NCBI GenBank assembly: GCA_029239355.1
Contig: JAQZAZ010000002.1
Location: 62,001-126,000, forward strand
DNA length: 64,000 nt
Source: Sphingobacterium sp.
GTDB taxonomy: Bacteria > Bacteroidota > Bacteroidia > Sphingobacteriales > Sphingobacteriaceae
Direction: 5' to 3'
Part shown: positions 18,888-28,200 of the stretch, piece after piece
Layout: each line of letters starts with the position of its first letter
Position numbering within the stretch: the first letter of the stretch is position 1
Program-made: the position numbers and the translations under genes
Notes under the pieces: generated by a model
What the model was told of the DNA's origin: nothing
What the model saw: only the letters and a program-made list of their open reading frames with translations
Database searches by the model: none

Positions 18888-18915
18888 TTTCAAAAGGACA
18901 TATTGTCTTTTGAAA
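18888..18915 (-). promoter_or_regulatory. Hairpin after leader-peptide stop (leader B)
   Basis: A long stem TTTCAAAAG-ACA / TGTCCTTTTGAAA, perfect apart from one bulged G, lies about 17 nt after the leader stop at 18933. It takes the same relative place as 2936-2955 in leader A and 46903-46921 in leader C, but with unrelated sequence. A role as an attenuator arm is inferred. Confidence 0.5.
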
Positions 18916-18932
18916 TCAACCGGAAAATTGTT

Positions 18933-19022
18933 TCAGCTACACATTCGCTCGTTCACGTTCAAGCTATAAACATTAAAAGTTTGTTTTTTAAAGGAATACG
19001 AAGGGTAAATTATGGTATTCAT
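18933..19022 (-). CDS. Leader peptide B ending R-M-C-S-stop (29 aa)
   Basis: This short ORF runs from ATG 19022 to TGA 18933-18935 within the leader of the SusC gene. It begins MNTIIYPSYSFKK and ends NVNERMCS-stop. The nucleotide block CGAATGTGTAGCTGA differs by one base from that of leader A, which turns the last Cys codon (TGC) into Ser (AGC). The preceding residues do not resemble those of the other two leader ORFs. The single Cys makes this the weakest of the three as a Cys sensor. It supports either codon-level constraint on R-M-C or a nucleotide-level signal. Confidence 0.55.
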   Translation of the reverse strand: MNTIIYPSYSFKKQTFNVYSLNVNERMCS

Positions 19023-19057
19023 GCGGTTTAGTAGTTTAATTAGTAACTCTGTTTAAT

Positions 19058-19088
19058 ATCGTTGCCAACGCCAATTGATTCAACGGAT
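19058..19088 (-). promoter_or_regulatory. Conserved GGCGTTGGC-loop hairpin, 5'-end copy (leader B)
   Basis: The stem ATCCGTTG/CAACGAT (one unpaired C) encloses the loop AATCAATTGGCGTTGG. It starts about 4 nt after the -7 box at 19092-19099, so it would form the very 5' end of the transcript. Leader C has the same arrangement. Leader B is the only one with both a 5'-end and a start-proximal copy. Confidence 0.6.
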
Positions 19089-19091
19089 ATG

Positions 19092-19134
19092 TAAATATAA
19101 AAAAGTTAATAATAAAATCTACCAAATTAATAGA
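19092..19134 (-). promoter_or_regulatory. Promoter and 17-bp operator of leader B
   Basis: The -7 box is TATATTTA (19092-19099, minus strand), one base off TAnnTTTG. The operator TCTATTAATTTGGTAGA (19118-19134, minus strand) lies 18 nt upstream, covering the -33 position. It is the counterpart of 3167-3183 and 47136-47152. The distance from the 3' end of the -7 box to the A of the SusC ATG is 275 nt, against 277 and 275 nt in leaders A and C. Confidence 0.6.
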
Positions 19135-19241
19135 CTATTTTTTTTTTGATTGCTTTTTTAGCGATATAGCGTCATTACCCTTCTCGGAACGTTGCTATAT
19201 TCAACTTTCTCATCCAACACCTTGGTTCCCAAGCAGGTTGA

Positions 19242-19424
19242 TTTATTTTGGAAGGTATTCTACGGGTATGTTATCACGCGCTGGTTTCCGAAGATGCAAC
19301 GACAAGGTACCTTGTCTTTCTTGAAAAAGTTCCATCGCTAGCCAATCGTGTCCCCCTTTCACATATTGCCTCTTATCTTGATATTACCCAGCAGTCGCTC
19401 AGCAGGATTCGAAAAAATATTTGA
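19242..19424 (+). pseudogene. Remnant of a Crp/Fnr-type regulator (C-terminal HTH only)
   Basis: In this frame the sequence reads SEDATTRYLVFLEKVPSLAN, then VPLSHIASYLDITQQSLSRI and RKNI-stop. That is the C-terminal tail and recognition helix of a Crp/Fnr-family regulator, and it closely resembles the end of the intact gene at 31110-31691 (SPTERYLKLINERP, IASYLGIAPESLSRIRKK). A stop codon lies just upstream at 19239-19241, there is no start codon, and the cyclic-nucleotide-binding domain is missing. It is a decayed fragment between the leader-B promoter and the permease gene. The other bases of 19135-19603 show nothing else I can name. Confidence 0.6.
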
Positions 19425-19603
19425 TAAGGACTATTGCCTTCGATACAGGTCAATCTATTTTTCGCGCAAAGGCACTTTTCCATCACAACTGTCCGCTTCC
19501 GTACAAAAAGCGTCCGAGTCCGAACAGTCTTGTGCGTTCAATAAAACAATAATATCTTTATTTCCAACATCTTAAATAGTTGGCAAATAAATTGGTTCAT
19601 GCT

Positions 19604-21976
19604 ATGAAAAAGACCAATATGCTCAAAAATTATTTCAAGATCGCCTTTCGACATCTGAGGAAAAACAAAGGCTTTACAGCAATAAACATTGTCGGATTGG
19701 CAACAGGTATGGCTGCAGCTATGCTGATTATGCTCTGGGTGAAAAGTGAGTTTCGCTTTGACCGGTTTTATACAAAGAGCGAGCAGATTTATGCGGTTGG
19801 AATGAGCGATGTTTGGGGCGGAGATGCCGTACAGCATTTTTATACACCTAAGCCCCTGGCTGCTGCACTGAAAACTGACTTTCCGGAAATAAATCATGTG
19901 ACGCGGGTCAATAAGGGTACAGGATTTTTACTGACACGAGGCGAAATCAAACTCTCGAAGGAGCAAGGTGTTTTTGTTGACAGTACATTCTTAAACATAT
20001 TTGATTATAAAATTGTGGCCGGCAATCCAGCCAAGGCACTAAAAAATCCCAATCAAATTGTTCTGACCAGATCTTTTGCCGATCGTTTATTCGGCAACAC
20101 CGATCCGATCAATCAAAGCATCAAACTCGACAGTACCCAGATATCAACGGTATCCGCCATCATTGAAGATATACCGGACAATTCCTTTATGCAGGGAACA
20201 ACTTATCTGGTTCCCTGGACATTGATGGAAAAAATTGGCTACTCCGATGATTATTGGGGAAATAATTCCATCCAGACCTATATTGAATTGGACAAAAACG
20301 TTAATATAGATCAATTTCAAAAAAATATAAAAGGCTTCATACAAAAACATACAGACACAAAAGCAGAAAATTTTCTTAAACCCATGCGCGATAAATGGCT
20401 TTACAGCAACTTCAGCGAAATGGGCAGACCGACCTCCCCACGAATCGGGATGGTCCGTTCCTTTATTGCGATTGCCTGTTTCATTTTGATTATTGCCTGC
20501 ATTAATTTTATGAACCTAAGTACAGCGCAGAGTGAAAAAAGAGCGAAGGAAGTAGGCGTACGGAAGGTCGTCGGGGCCAACAAAGGCTTATTGATCGTGC
20601 AATTTTTGACCGAATCTATGCTGATTGCTTTATTTTCAGGAATATTATCCTTACTGATTACTAGCATAGCACTCCCCTATTTTAGCGATCTCATTTCAAG
20701 AGAATTGTCTATTCCATTTGGGGATATACCTTTCTGGTCAGTTTTTATAGGCTTTGTGTTCACGACAGGTATTCTTTCCGGCAGCTATCCTGCATTCTAT
20801 TTATCTTCTTTTTTACCGACAAAAGTGTTAAAAGGCAAGTTTTTAAGTACGCAACAGAAGTTTAACCCCCGGAAAGTTTTGGTCATTTCCCAATTCTGTA
20901 TCGCTATCACACTTATCATAACCACGATATCTATCCAAAAACAAATAAAATATGCGCAGAATAGGGACATTGGCTATAAAAAAGACAGATTGATCCATGT
21001 GGTGGACCAGGGAAAGATCAGTAAAAACAGAACACTGATAAAACAGGCATTAATTTCTTCCGGCATTGCTTCCCAGGTATCCAGAACATCATCTCCGCTG
21101 ACAAAAAACCAAAGCAACAGCTCCATGGGCTGGAACGGTAAACCCAAAGATGACAATACCATTTTCGCGCGCATGGGTGTAGATGACAATTTAGTCCAGA
21201 CCGCCGGCTTGCAATTGGTCACCGGTCGGGACTTTGATCTGGCTAAGTTCCCCACGGATTCCGCAGCCATGATTATCAACGAATCGGCCGCCAAGGTTTT
21301 TAATTTTGACGATCCGATCGGAAAGACAGTTGTTGACGGGAGAAATTGGCATATCATAGGCGTTATTAAGGATTTTGTGCAGGAATCGCCCTTTAATCCT
21401 ATCACACCCCTAGTCATCATGGGTGCTTTTTCGGGCAGTAGTGTCACCAACATTCGGCTAAACGACCATGTAGAGACAGCGGACGCCCTATCCAGAATGG
21501 CGAAAATTTTTAAGGAATACAACCCCGATTACCCTTTTGAGTATTCATTTGTGGACGCCGAGTATGCCGAAAAATTCAAAGATTTTCAGCAACTGGGCAA
21601 GCTTTCGAGTCTTTTTGCCCTATTGACAATTTTTATTTCCTGCTTAGGCTTATACGGTCTTACGGCCTATATGGCTGAGAATAGGACCAAGGAGATTGGC
21701 GTCCGTAAAGTACTTGGTGCGTCCATTCTCTCCATAACAAGGTTGCTATCAAGAGAATTTATCTCCATGGTCCTTATATCCTGTTTCATCGCTTTTCCGA
21801 TCGCGTATTATATCGTTGACCATATGCTCAGCTCCTATACCTATCGCATTGACATTACCTGGGATATCTTCTTTATTGCGGGGTCGGGGGCTTTGCTGCT
21901 AACGTTGCTTACAGTCAGCTACCAGTCCATCAAAGCCGCCCTGGTCAATCCAGTAGATAGCTTGCGGGATGAGTAG
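19604..21976 (+). CDS. MacB/FtsX-type ABC transporter permease
   Basis: The protein has 790 aa from ATG 19604 (MKKTNMLKNYFKIAFRHL). ATG 19619 is also possible, and the frame is open to a TTG at 19580. The N-terminus LKNYFKIAFRHLRKNKGF is typical of the large Bacteroidota permeases of this family. It has two halves, each with a periplasmic MacB-like domain and FtsX helices; the repeated EKRAKEVGVRKVVGA and NRTKEIGVRKVLGA mark the two FtsX domains. There is no ATPase gene beside it, so it would use one encoded elsewhere. Such permeases often take part in antimicrobial peptide or lipoprotein transport or in sensing. It converges on the GH88/105 gene with only 9 nt between their stops. Confidence 0.92.
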   Translation: MKKTNMLKNYFKIAFRHLRKNKGFTAINIVGLATGMAAAMLIMLWVKSEFRFDRFYTKSEQIYAVGMSDVWGGDAVQHFYTPKPLAAALKTDFPEINHVTRVNKGTGFLLTRGEIKLSKEQGVFVDSTFLNIFDYKIVAGNPAKALKNPNQIVLTRSFADRLFGNTDPINQSIKLDSTQISTVSAIIEDIPDNSFMQGTTYLVPWTLMEKIGYSDDYWGNNSIQTYIELDKNVNIDQFQKNIKGFIQKHTDTKAENFLKPMRDKWLYSNFSEMGRPTSPRIGMVRSFIAIACFILIIACINFMNLSTAQSEKRAKEVGVRKVVGANKGLLIVQFLTESMLIALFSGILSLLITSIALPYFSDLISRELSIPFGDIPFWSVFIGFVFTTGILSGSYPAFYLSSFLPTKVLKGKFLSTQQKFNPRKVLVISQFCIAITLIITTISIQKQIKYAQNRDIGYKKDRLIHVVDQGKISKNRTLIKQALISSGIASQVSRTSSPLTKNQSNSSMGWNGKPKDDNTIFARMGVDDNLVQTAGLQLVTGRDFDLAKFPTDSAAMIINESAAKVFNFDDPIGKTVVDGRNWHIIGVIKDFVQESPFNPITPLVIMGAFSGSSVTNIRLNDHVETADALSRMAKIFKEYNPDYPFEYSFVDAEYAEKFKDFQQLGKLSSLFALLTIFISCLGLYGLTAYMAENRTKEIGVRKVLGASILSITRLLSREFISMVLISCFIAFPIAYYIVDHMLSSYTYRIDITWDIFFIAGSGALLLTLLTVSYQSIKAALVNPVDSLRDE

Positions 21977-21985
21977 ATATTAAGC

Positions 21986-23095
21986 CTAATTGCCGCTGTC
22001 TTCCAACAGTGCATTGACGCACCACATGTAAGCAGCCTGGCCATGGTAATCGCCCGTATGTCGGGGACGGTCGTAATAATACTGTTTATCGTTCTTTTTA
22101 TTGGTACCCACACAGACTTCTGTTACCGCTCCACCGTCATCCACATATTTAGCTAAAGCCAACCAAGCATTACGGGCAACCGCAGTATACTGTTTTCGAT
22201 CCAGCCACCCCTGCTTAACACCCGATATGATCGCATAGGCAAACATGGCCGATCCAGAAGTTTCTGCCCAACAGTCCGATTGATCGATCAATTGATTCCA
22301 CATGCCGCTTTTAGTTTGGTATTTTTTGAGGCTATTCATCATGGTGAGATAACCTTTCAAGATACGTGGTCGATCCGGGTGATCCTGCGGGAGCATACGT
22401 AATAATTCGGTCATCCCCGCAGCCATCCATCCGTTGCCGCGTCCCCAGTAGAAGGGCACATCCGGCGCATGATAAAACAAACCGTTAGGACGTTGTAGCT
22501 CATCCAGGTAAAGCACCATCTCCTTGGCTGCACGATCCAGGTATTTCGGATCGCCTGTTGCTTGGAACGCCGCTGCCTGTACGATCGTAATCATATACAT
22601 ATCGTCAATCCAAAGGCGAGTTTGCCAAGAATACCCCTTTTGCGCCCAATCTTTCTCTGTTGGATTGGCATTTTGCGGCACTTCCCATTGTGTATCCGCA
22701 TAAGGCAGCCCTAGATCCAGATAGTTTTTATCTTTGCTGAGCTGATATAAGCGTAAAGGGAGACTTCCGAACATATTTAAGTCAACGTGATTTTTAGGGG
22801 GAAGCAGCTGCTGCTCGCTTGCCGTTAATTTGGAAAAGCGGTCCTTCATAGCCTGCATCAGCACCTGATCCCCCGTCAGGTGGGCGTAATTGATGGTCCC
22901 CGTCCAGTAAAAAGTTTCCGGATAGCTGATCCATTTACCCGCATGAAGCATATGTTTGCCCGTGATGAAACGATGCGCAATTTTATGGCCTATTTCTTTT
23001 GGGTCTGCACCCGCAGGAAAGCTTGCCAGTTCCGATTGAGCGATTAAAAATTTAATCGGAAGAATTAATAAAAACAAAAACACATTTTTTATCAT
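21986..23095 (-). CDS. Glycoside hydrolase family 88/105 (unsaturated rhamnogalacturonyl hydrolase-like)
   Basis: I start it at ATG 23095 (MIKNVFLFLLILP), giving 369 aa with a signal peptide ending near FLIAQS. The frame is open to 23146, but that extension lacks a signal start. The (alpha/alpha)6-barrel landmarks are visible: RLWIDDMYMITIVQAAAF, HAPDVPFYWGRGNGWMAAG and DCWAETSGSAMFAYAIISG. Enzymes of this family hydrate and remove the 4,5-unsaturated uronic acid left by polysaccharide lyases, often from rhamnogalacturonan. It follows the SusD and SusC genes on the same strand and is the only catalytic gene of this small locus, so the system probably takes up short pectin-type oligosaccharides made elsewhere. 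Confidence 0.88.
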   Translation of the reverse strand: MIKNVFLFLLILPIKFLIAQSELASFPAGADPKEIGHKIAHRFITGKHMLHAGKWISYPETFYWTGTINYAHLTGDQVLMQAMKDRFSKLTASEQQLLPPKNHVDLNMFGSLPLRLYQLSKDKNYLDLGLPYADTQWEVPQNANPTEKDWAQKGYSWQTRLWIDDMYMITIVQAAAFQATGDPKYLDRAAKEMVLYLDELQRPNGLFYHAPDVPFYWGRGNGWMAAGMTELLRMLPQDHPDRPRILKGYLTMMNSLKKYQTKSGMWNQLIDQSDCWAETSGSAMFAYAIISGVKQGWLDRKQYTAVARNAWLALAKYVDDGGAVTEVCVGTNKKNDKQYYYDRPRHTGDYHGQAAYMWCVNALLEDSGN

Positions 23096-23185
23096 AATAG
23101 AAGCTATTAATTTTAAATTACTGAGTTTAAAAAAGTCCTGAACCATCTCTCCTTTTTGAACACCGGTTCAGGACATACGACATGC

Positions 23186-25210
23186 CTATTCTACTTTTGC
23201 TTCATCCGCTACCGCATCCTCCCATTTATCCCATACGGGTGTTGCTGGGTTATAACCGTCATAGCCAAAATTTTGCTTCAATTGCCCCTTAATATTGGAG
23301 GTAATCGCGACATTAGGGATTGGCCAGTACATATTCTTTTTATCCATCGTATAATTAATATCACTTATACCAGTGGCGCTCACATGAATGACCCCCTTAT
23401 TGTACAAGCTATAATGCACAATACGTTGGTACCAGTAGCTTCCGCCGGTGGCATCTGTACCACTTTGCTTGTCAAAATTTTCTAGATTATACACGTTCCC
23501 CCATTCATCGGGTTTGCCACTGCGTGCAAGGCACACGGAAACACGCTTCAATTCCACATTCCGCCATTCTTCCCAATATAGTTCACGTGCCCGCTCGTTC
23601 ATAATGTCACCGATGGTCACCGGGCCCTGATACAGCTCACTGCACTTAGCTCGTTGGCGCAGCAGGTTTAAATCATCTTTTATCGTTCCGTCAGATGGAT
23701 TGATATAATATTTTGCTTCGGCACGCAAGAGGTAAGCCTCAGCCAAACGATACAAATACCAGTCGGCAATACCACCATTTGTGGCTCCCCGCAGACCATC
23801 CGATCCACTGATGTTCGCGTCATTGACGGGGTCATCCAGAAAGAATTTATAGTGGGGCACATCATACCAGCGGCGGATGGAATCCGAACATAGTAATTTG
23901 CCCGTCTGTGGATCTTTGAGGGATACTGGTTTTCCAAAATCCTTTGAGGCTTTATTGTTTACCTTATAATCTTCCATGCGCACCCAGTTTCCCACTTTTG
24001 AACTGTGTCTCAAATCGCCTTCATCTAGCTTACCGTTGACAGACCATACCCCCTTTGACTGGAAAGACGTAGGGCGGAAAGTAGCGATGCCCCTACCGAA
24101 GGCGCGCATATAATCATATTTTGCGTTGTAATCCGGACTATTTCGTTTAATATTCAATAAGGCCTGTTTCCCATCCGTTGTCTGTATCCGGCTATCGAAT
24201 ACGAAGGGATATAAAATGCGCATGGTCAACATTTTCACAAACGACTCCGCTTCGGCACCGCGGTTGGGCATCCCCATGATCACTTCCCGGTTGCTTGGAA
24301 TTAATTTGTTTTCGGGGCGGTGCATATCCCAGATGACATTGCGGCTAATGGGCCAGGTCTGTGCCTCGCCCCCATCGTTAAATGTTCCAAAGCTCTCGGT
24401 CATTAAAGCGTAGCCCGATTGATCGATCAGGATATCCGTCTGTTCTTTCGCTTTTTGGTATTCCCCCAGGGCCAAGTAACATTTTGTCAGCAGCATACGA
24501 CAGGCCCCCTTATTGATCATGCCTATTAAGTTCATGTTTTTCTGATCAGGTACCCATTGTACGGCAAATTCCAAGTCTTTGGTAATCATCTGCAAAATGG
24601 CGTCACGTTTGGTACTCCGGTAGTTTTGTTTTGGTCCGTCAATGATGGTCGTCACCAAAGGCACATCACCGTATTGAAATACCAATGCCATATAACGGAA
24701 TGCACGGTGAAAGTAAGCACGTCCTTTGTAGGCATTTTTATCCTGTTCACTCAGGGTTTGTACCTGGTCCACATACTTGATAATGGTATTGGCATAGCTA
24801 ATCCCCTTATAAGTTTCCTGCCACAAATACCACATGCTATTCGAGCGGTCGAGATTTTGTAAGCTTGAGTTGTCACTTGTCGGCGTGAGCATATTGGCAA
24901 CATCGGCCATCATACTTCGTTTGTCCGTATTGCTTGCCACCATTAGTTCGGAAAAGATATATTCCGTACCCAAGGTCAGCATTTCATTATGATCCGTTGC
25001 CCAATACCCCTTTAGATGCCGGTCACATATAGCCATGGCCGACAGCAGTCCAGACTCGGTATTAAAGGTTTCATTGGGTAAATATATAGACAGTGGATCC
25101 GGCTGTAGAAATCCTTTCGAACAGCTGCTTATTGCCAGTGTACCCGCAAGTATCATTGCGATACCCTGGCAGATATAATTGGATTGATTTGTTGTAAAGT
25201 TCATGTTCAT
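23186..25210 (-). CDS. SusD/RagB-type surface lipoprotein (GH88/105 locus)
   Basis: The protein has 674 aa and starts MNMNFTTNQSNYICQGIAM. A lipobox AISSC is followed by SKGFLQPDPLSIYLPNETFN. SusD blocks include AYKGRAYFHRAFRYMALVFQ, RLAEAYLLRAEAKYYI and RARELYWEEWRNVELKRVSV. It would cap the SusC at 25223-28579 and bind the oligosaccharide at the surface. The gap to SusC is 12 nt. The usual RagB C-terminus is present, ending in a hydrophilic stretch. Confidence 0.95.
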   Translation of the reverse strand: MNMNFTTNQSNYICQGIAMILAGTLAISSCSKGFLQPDPLSIYLPNETFNTESGLLSAMAICDRHLKGYWATDHNEMLTLGTEYIFSELMVASNTDKRSMMADVANMLTPTSDNSSLQNLDRSNSMWYLWQETYKGISYANTIIKYVDQVQTLSEQDKNAYKGRAYFHRAFRYMALVFQYGDVPLVTTIIDGPKQNYRSTKRDAILQMITKDLEFAVQWVPDQKNMNLIGMINKGACRMLLTKCYLALGEYQKAKEQTDILIDQSGYALMTESFGTFNDGGEAQTWPISRNVIWDMHRPENKLIPSNREVIMGMPNRGAEAESFVKMLTMRILYPFVFDSRIQTTDGKQALLNIKRNSPDYNAKYDYMRAFGRGIATFRPTSFQSKGVWSVNGKLDEGDLRHSSKVGNWVRMEDYKVNNKASKDFGKPVSLKDPQTGKLLCSDSIRRWYDVPHYKFFLDDPVNDANISGSDGLRGATNGGIADWYLYRLAEAYLLRAEAKYYINPSDGTIKDDLNLLRQRAKCSELYQGPVTIGDIMNERARELYWEEWRNVELKRVSVCLARSGKPDEWGNVYNLENFDKQSGTDATGGSYWYQRIVHYSLYNKGVIHVSATGISDINYTMDKKNMYWPIPNVAITSNIKGQLKQNFGYDGYNPATPVWDKWEDAVADEAKVE

Positions 25211-25222
25211 CGATTAATCAGG

Positions 25223-28200
25223 TTATAAAGATAAATTCACGCCGAAGGTAAACACACGAGAAGACCATCCCTGAGGGTTATCGTTAGAATGGAACGTCTC
25301 CGGATCACCATATTCCCATTCTTTGGTCCAGGTGGCAACGTTGCGCACCGTTCCATACAGCTTGACCCGATTTAAGTTATACCTGGATGTCAAGGATGTT
25401 GGCAGCGTATAGCCCACAGAAATATTGTCCAGGCGGATAAATGAACGGTCGTAAAGCCGCTGTGCCCCCTCTGCCCCGATCGGCCCTTTCGCCTCGATAC
25501 GTCCGTACCGATCCGTTGGATTAGCTGGCGTCCAGTATTCTTTTTCCGGCAGATTGGCCAGTCCATACGCCATACGCCCGCCATCGTCATCGTTGTTCAG
25601 ATAGTTGCCCGACAAGCTCTTGTGCCCCATGGACGAATAGATGTTAAATGAAAAGCTGAGGTCTTTCCATAAGGTAAACTCATTGCGCATCGCCCAGCGG
25701 AAGCGCGGGTCAGTCTGTCCTAAAAATACCCTATCGTTATTATTATAGACAGGTTTTGTGCCGTCCGCATTGACGACATCATCCGCCGTGTATATATTGG
25801 CCACTTTCGGATCACCAGGCGCTTGTCCATACTTGGCTGCTTCGGCAGCTTCATTCGCCTGCCAGATGCCCGTGACATGATAATCCCATATTGTACCGAT
25901 GGGCTGGCCAATAAACCAGCCATTCGAAATCTCATCCATTTCCTTCCGACCGATAATATTTCCATTTGCATCCAGCACATCTTCGTAGTTATTGTAGAGA
26001 TGCACAATTTGGTTCTTGTTATACGAGAAACTGAATGTTGTCGACCATCGCAGGTTCTCCTTTTGGAGGTTGGCCGTATTTAAAGTCAATTCAATCCCTT
26101 TGTTATCTACCTGCCCCAGGTTCGTTGTGATGCTGCCAAATCCCGTAAAATTAGGCAGCTGCTGTTCCATGATCATATCGTGGGTCTGCATCAGGTAATA
26201 TTCCAAGGTACCTGAAATCCGGTTTTTTAAGAATCCAAAGTCCAGACCAAAATTCCATGCTGTCGTCTTTTCCCACTGCAGGTTCGGATTGGCCAGGCGA
26301 TCCACCATCAGATAACGATATTGGACCAGCTCACCGGCGGAGTTGAGGTAACCTTGCAATTTACCATTGCCCGAATACAGGTTGGCCAATGCCAAATTGG
26401 GATCTGCCAGCTGTCTATTACCGTTTTTACCGTAGGAAACACGTAGCTTTCCGTAATCCATCACGCTCGTCCATTTAAAGAATTTTTCCTTGCTAAAGTT
26501 CCAAGCCAGGGCCAAAGAGGGAAAAGTAGCATAGGGATTTGAGGTACCAAAAGCCGAATAACCATCCCGCCGGATGGAGGTCGTTAGCATATAACGGTCA
26601 TCATACGAATAAAATAAGCGGGCCAATAAGGCATCCGCTGTTTGATGGCTATCGTAGCTATCAAAACTGCTATCCTCTTTCGAACCATTTTTGGTGTTGT
26701 GAAAGCCCAGTGCATCCGACGGTAGAATATTACGCGCTTCAATACGGTCTTTCCACGATTGCAGTTCCTCGGCTTCCTGTACCAAGGTCACCATCAGACG
26801 GTGCTTCTCTGCGAAAGTCTGTTCCCAGTTGATGGTGTTGTTGAGTGACCAGTCAAACCGTTTTGTCTGCTCACGGTTTGCACCCCGATCGGCAGGATTA
26901 GATCCAGGAAGCTCCGCGGACATAAAATAACGGTCGTGGAAATATTGCAAACGCGGCGATGCGTTAAAGGAATACGTGATATTGAATGGTAATTTTATCT
27001 TCGCATTGAAGATCGAGTTCAGTACGGTGTAGCCCTTATCCAGTTCAAGGTATTTTTTCTGAAAATCATAATTATAGCCCCGCTGACTAAACTGTTCACT
27101 GAGTGGATACTGTAGCGGATTGCCACTGGCATCTGCATAATCCGCGTATGGGCTATTCCGCAGCGTCTGATCCAGGTCGATGTCTATGTTTCCGTCCGAG
27201 CGATCCTGAAAATTAACATTGGCCCCCAATTCCAGCCAACGATTAACATGTGCATTGATTTTCATATTTCCCCGAACAGCCTTGTAGGTATCACTGATGA
27301 CTGTTCCCTCATTTTTAAGGTACCCCATGGACATGTAATAGTTAACCTTATCGCTCGCACCACTAATGCTGGCATTATAATCTTGGTTAAAGCCTGTTCG
27401 AAAGACATGGTCTTCCCAGTCCACGGTTTTGCCGTTCAGAAAATTTTGCAGTGCATTCCCCTGCAGCCCCAGTCGACGGCCCCAGATACTCAAATCAGAT
27501 TCGCCATCCTCATTTGTCGACTGTGCACGCCAGGCATCGCGCGATAATGACGAAGGCAGCTGGTCTGGGCTCAGGTAAAATCCGTAAGGTACCGTTAAAT
27601 TGCCGTTATCATCCCGCGTTTGATAAGCCTCATATAGGCCTGTTTCGGGGTTAATGCCATAGGTATTCTTCGTATACCAATCTTCCCGGTGCTGCAGATA
27701 AGCGCTGGGGCTGAATCTTTTGCGATACTCGCTCAATTGTGTAGCACCGGCATTCATGGTCATGTTGATCGTCGGCTTACCCTGTTTACCCTTTTTTGTA
27801 CTGATGATAATTACACCGCTGGCCGCTTTCGAACCATAAATAGCGGCAGCCGAAGCATCCTTTAAGATGTCGATCTGCTCGATATCATCCGGGTTAATTT
27901 CGGAGAGCTCACCATAGAAGATCATGCCATCGAGCACCAGCAAAGGATTGTTGTGCCCACTGTTGCTGTCATAGACAGAACGCTTACCACGCACCTCAAT
28001 CGAGCCACCACCCTTTGCTGAGGCGTCATAGCCGATATTCATCCCCGCCGTACCGCGTAGGATATCCTGTACCGTTTTTGGGTTTTCATTGGCTATGCGA
28101 TCCGGGTGGATCTGCGTCACCGATCCGGTCAGATCTTTTTTTCGCATGGTGCCATAGCCCACCACCACGACTTCGTCCAGCTCATCTGCTGATGAATTCA

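Noticed and set aside
19348..19575. 75-codon plus-strand ORF
   Set aside because: It overlaps the Crp/Fnr relic in another frame, has no recognisable domain and no promoter.
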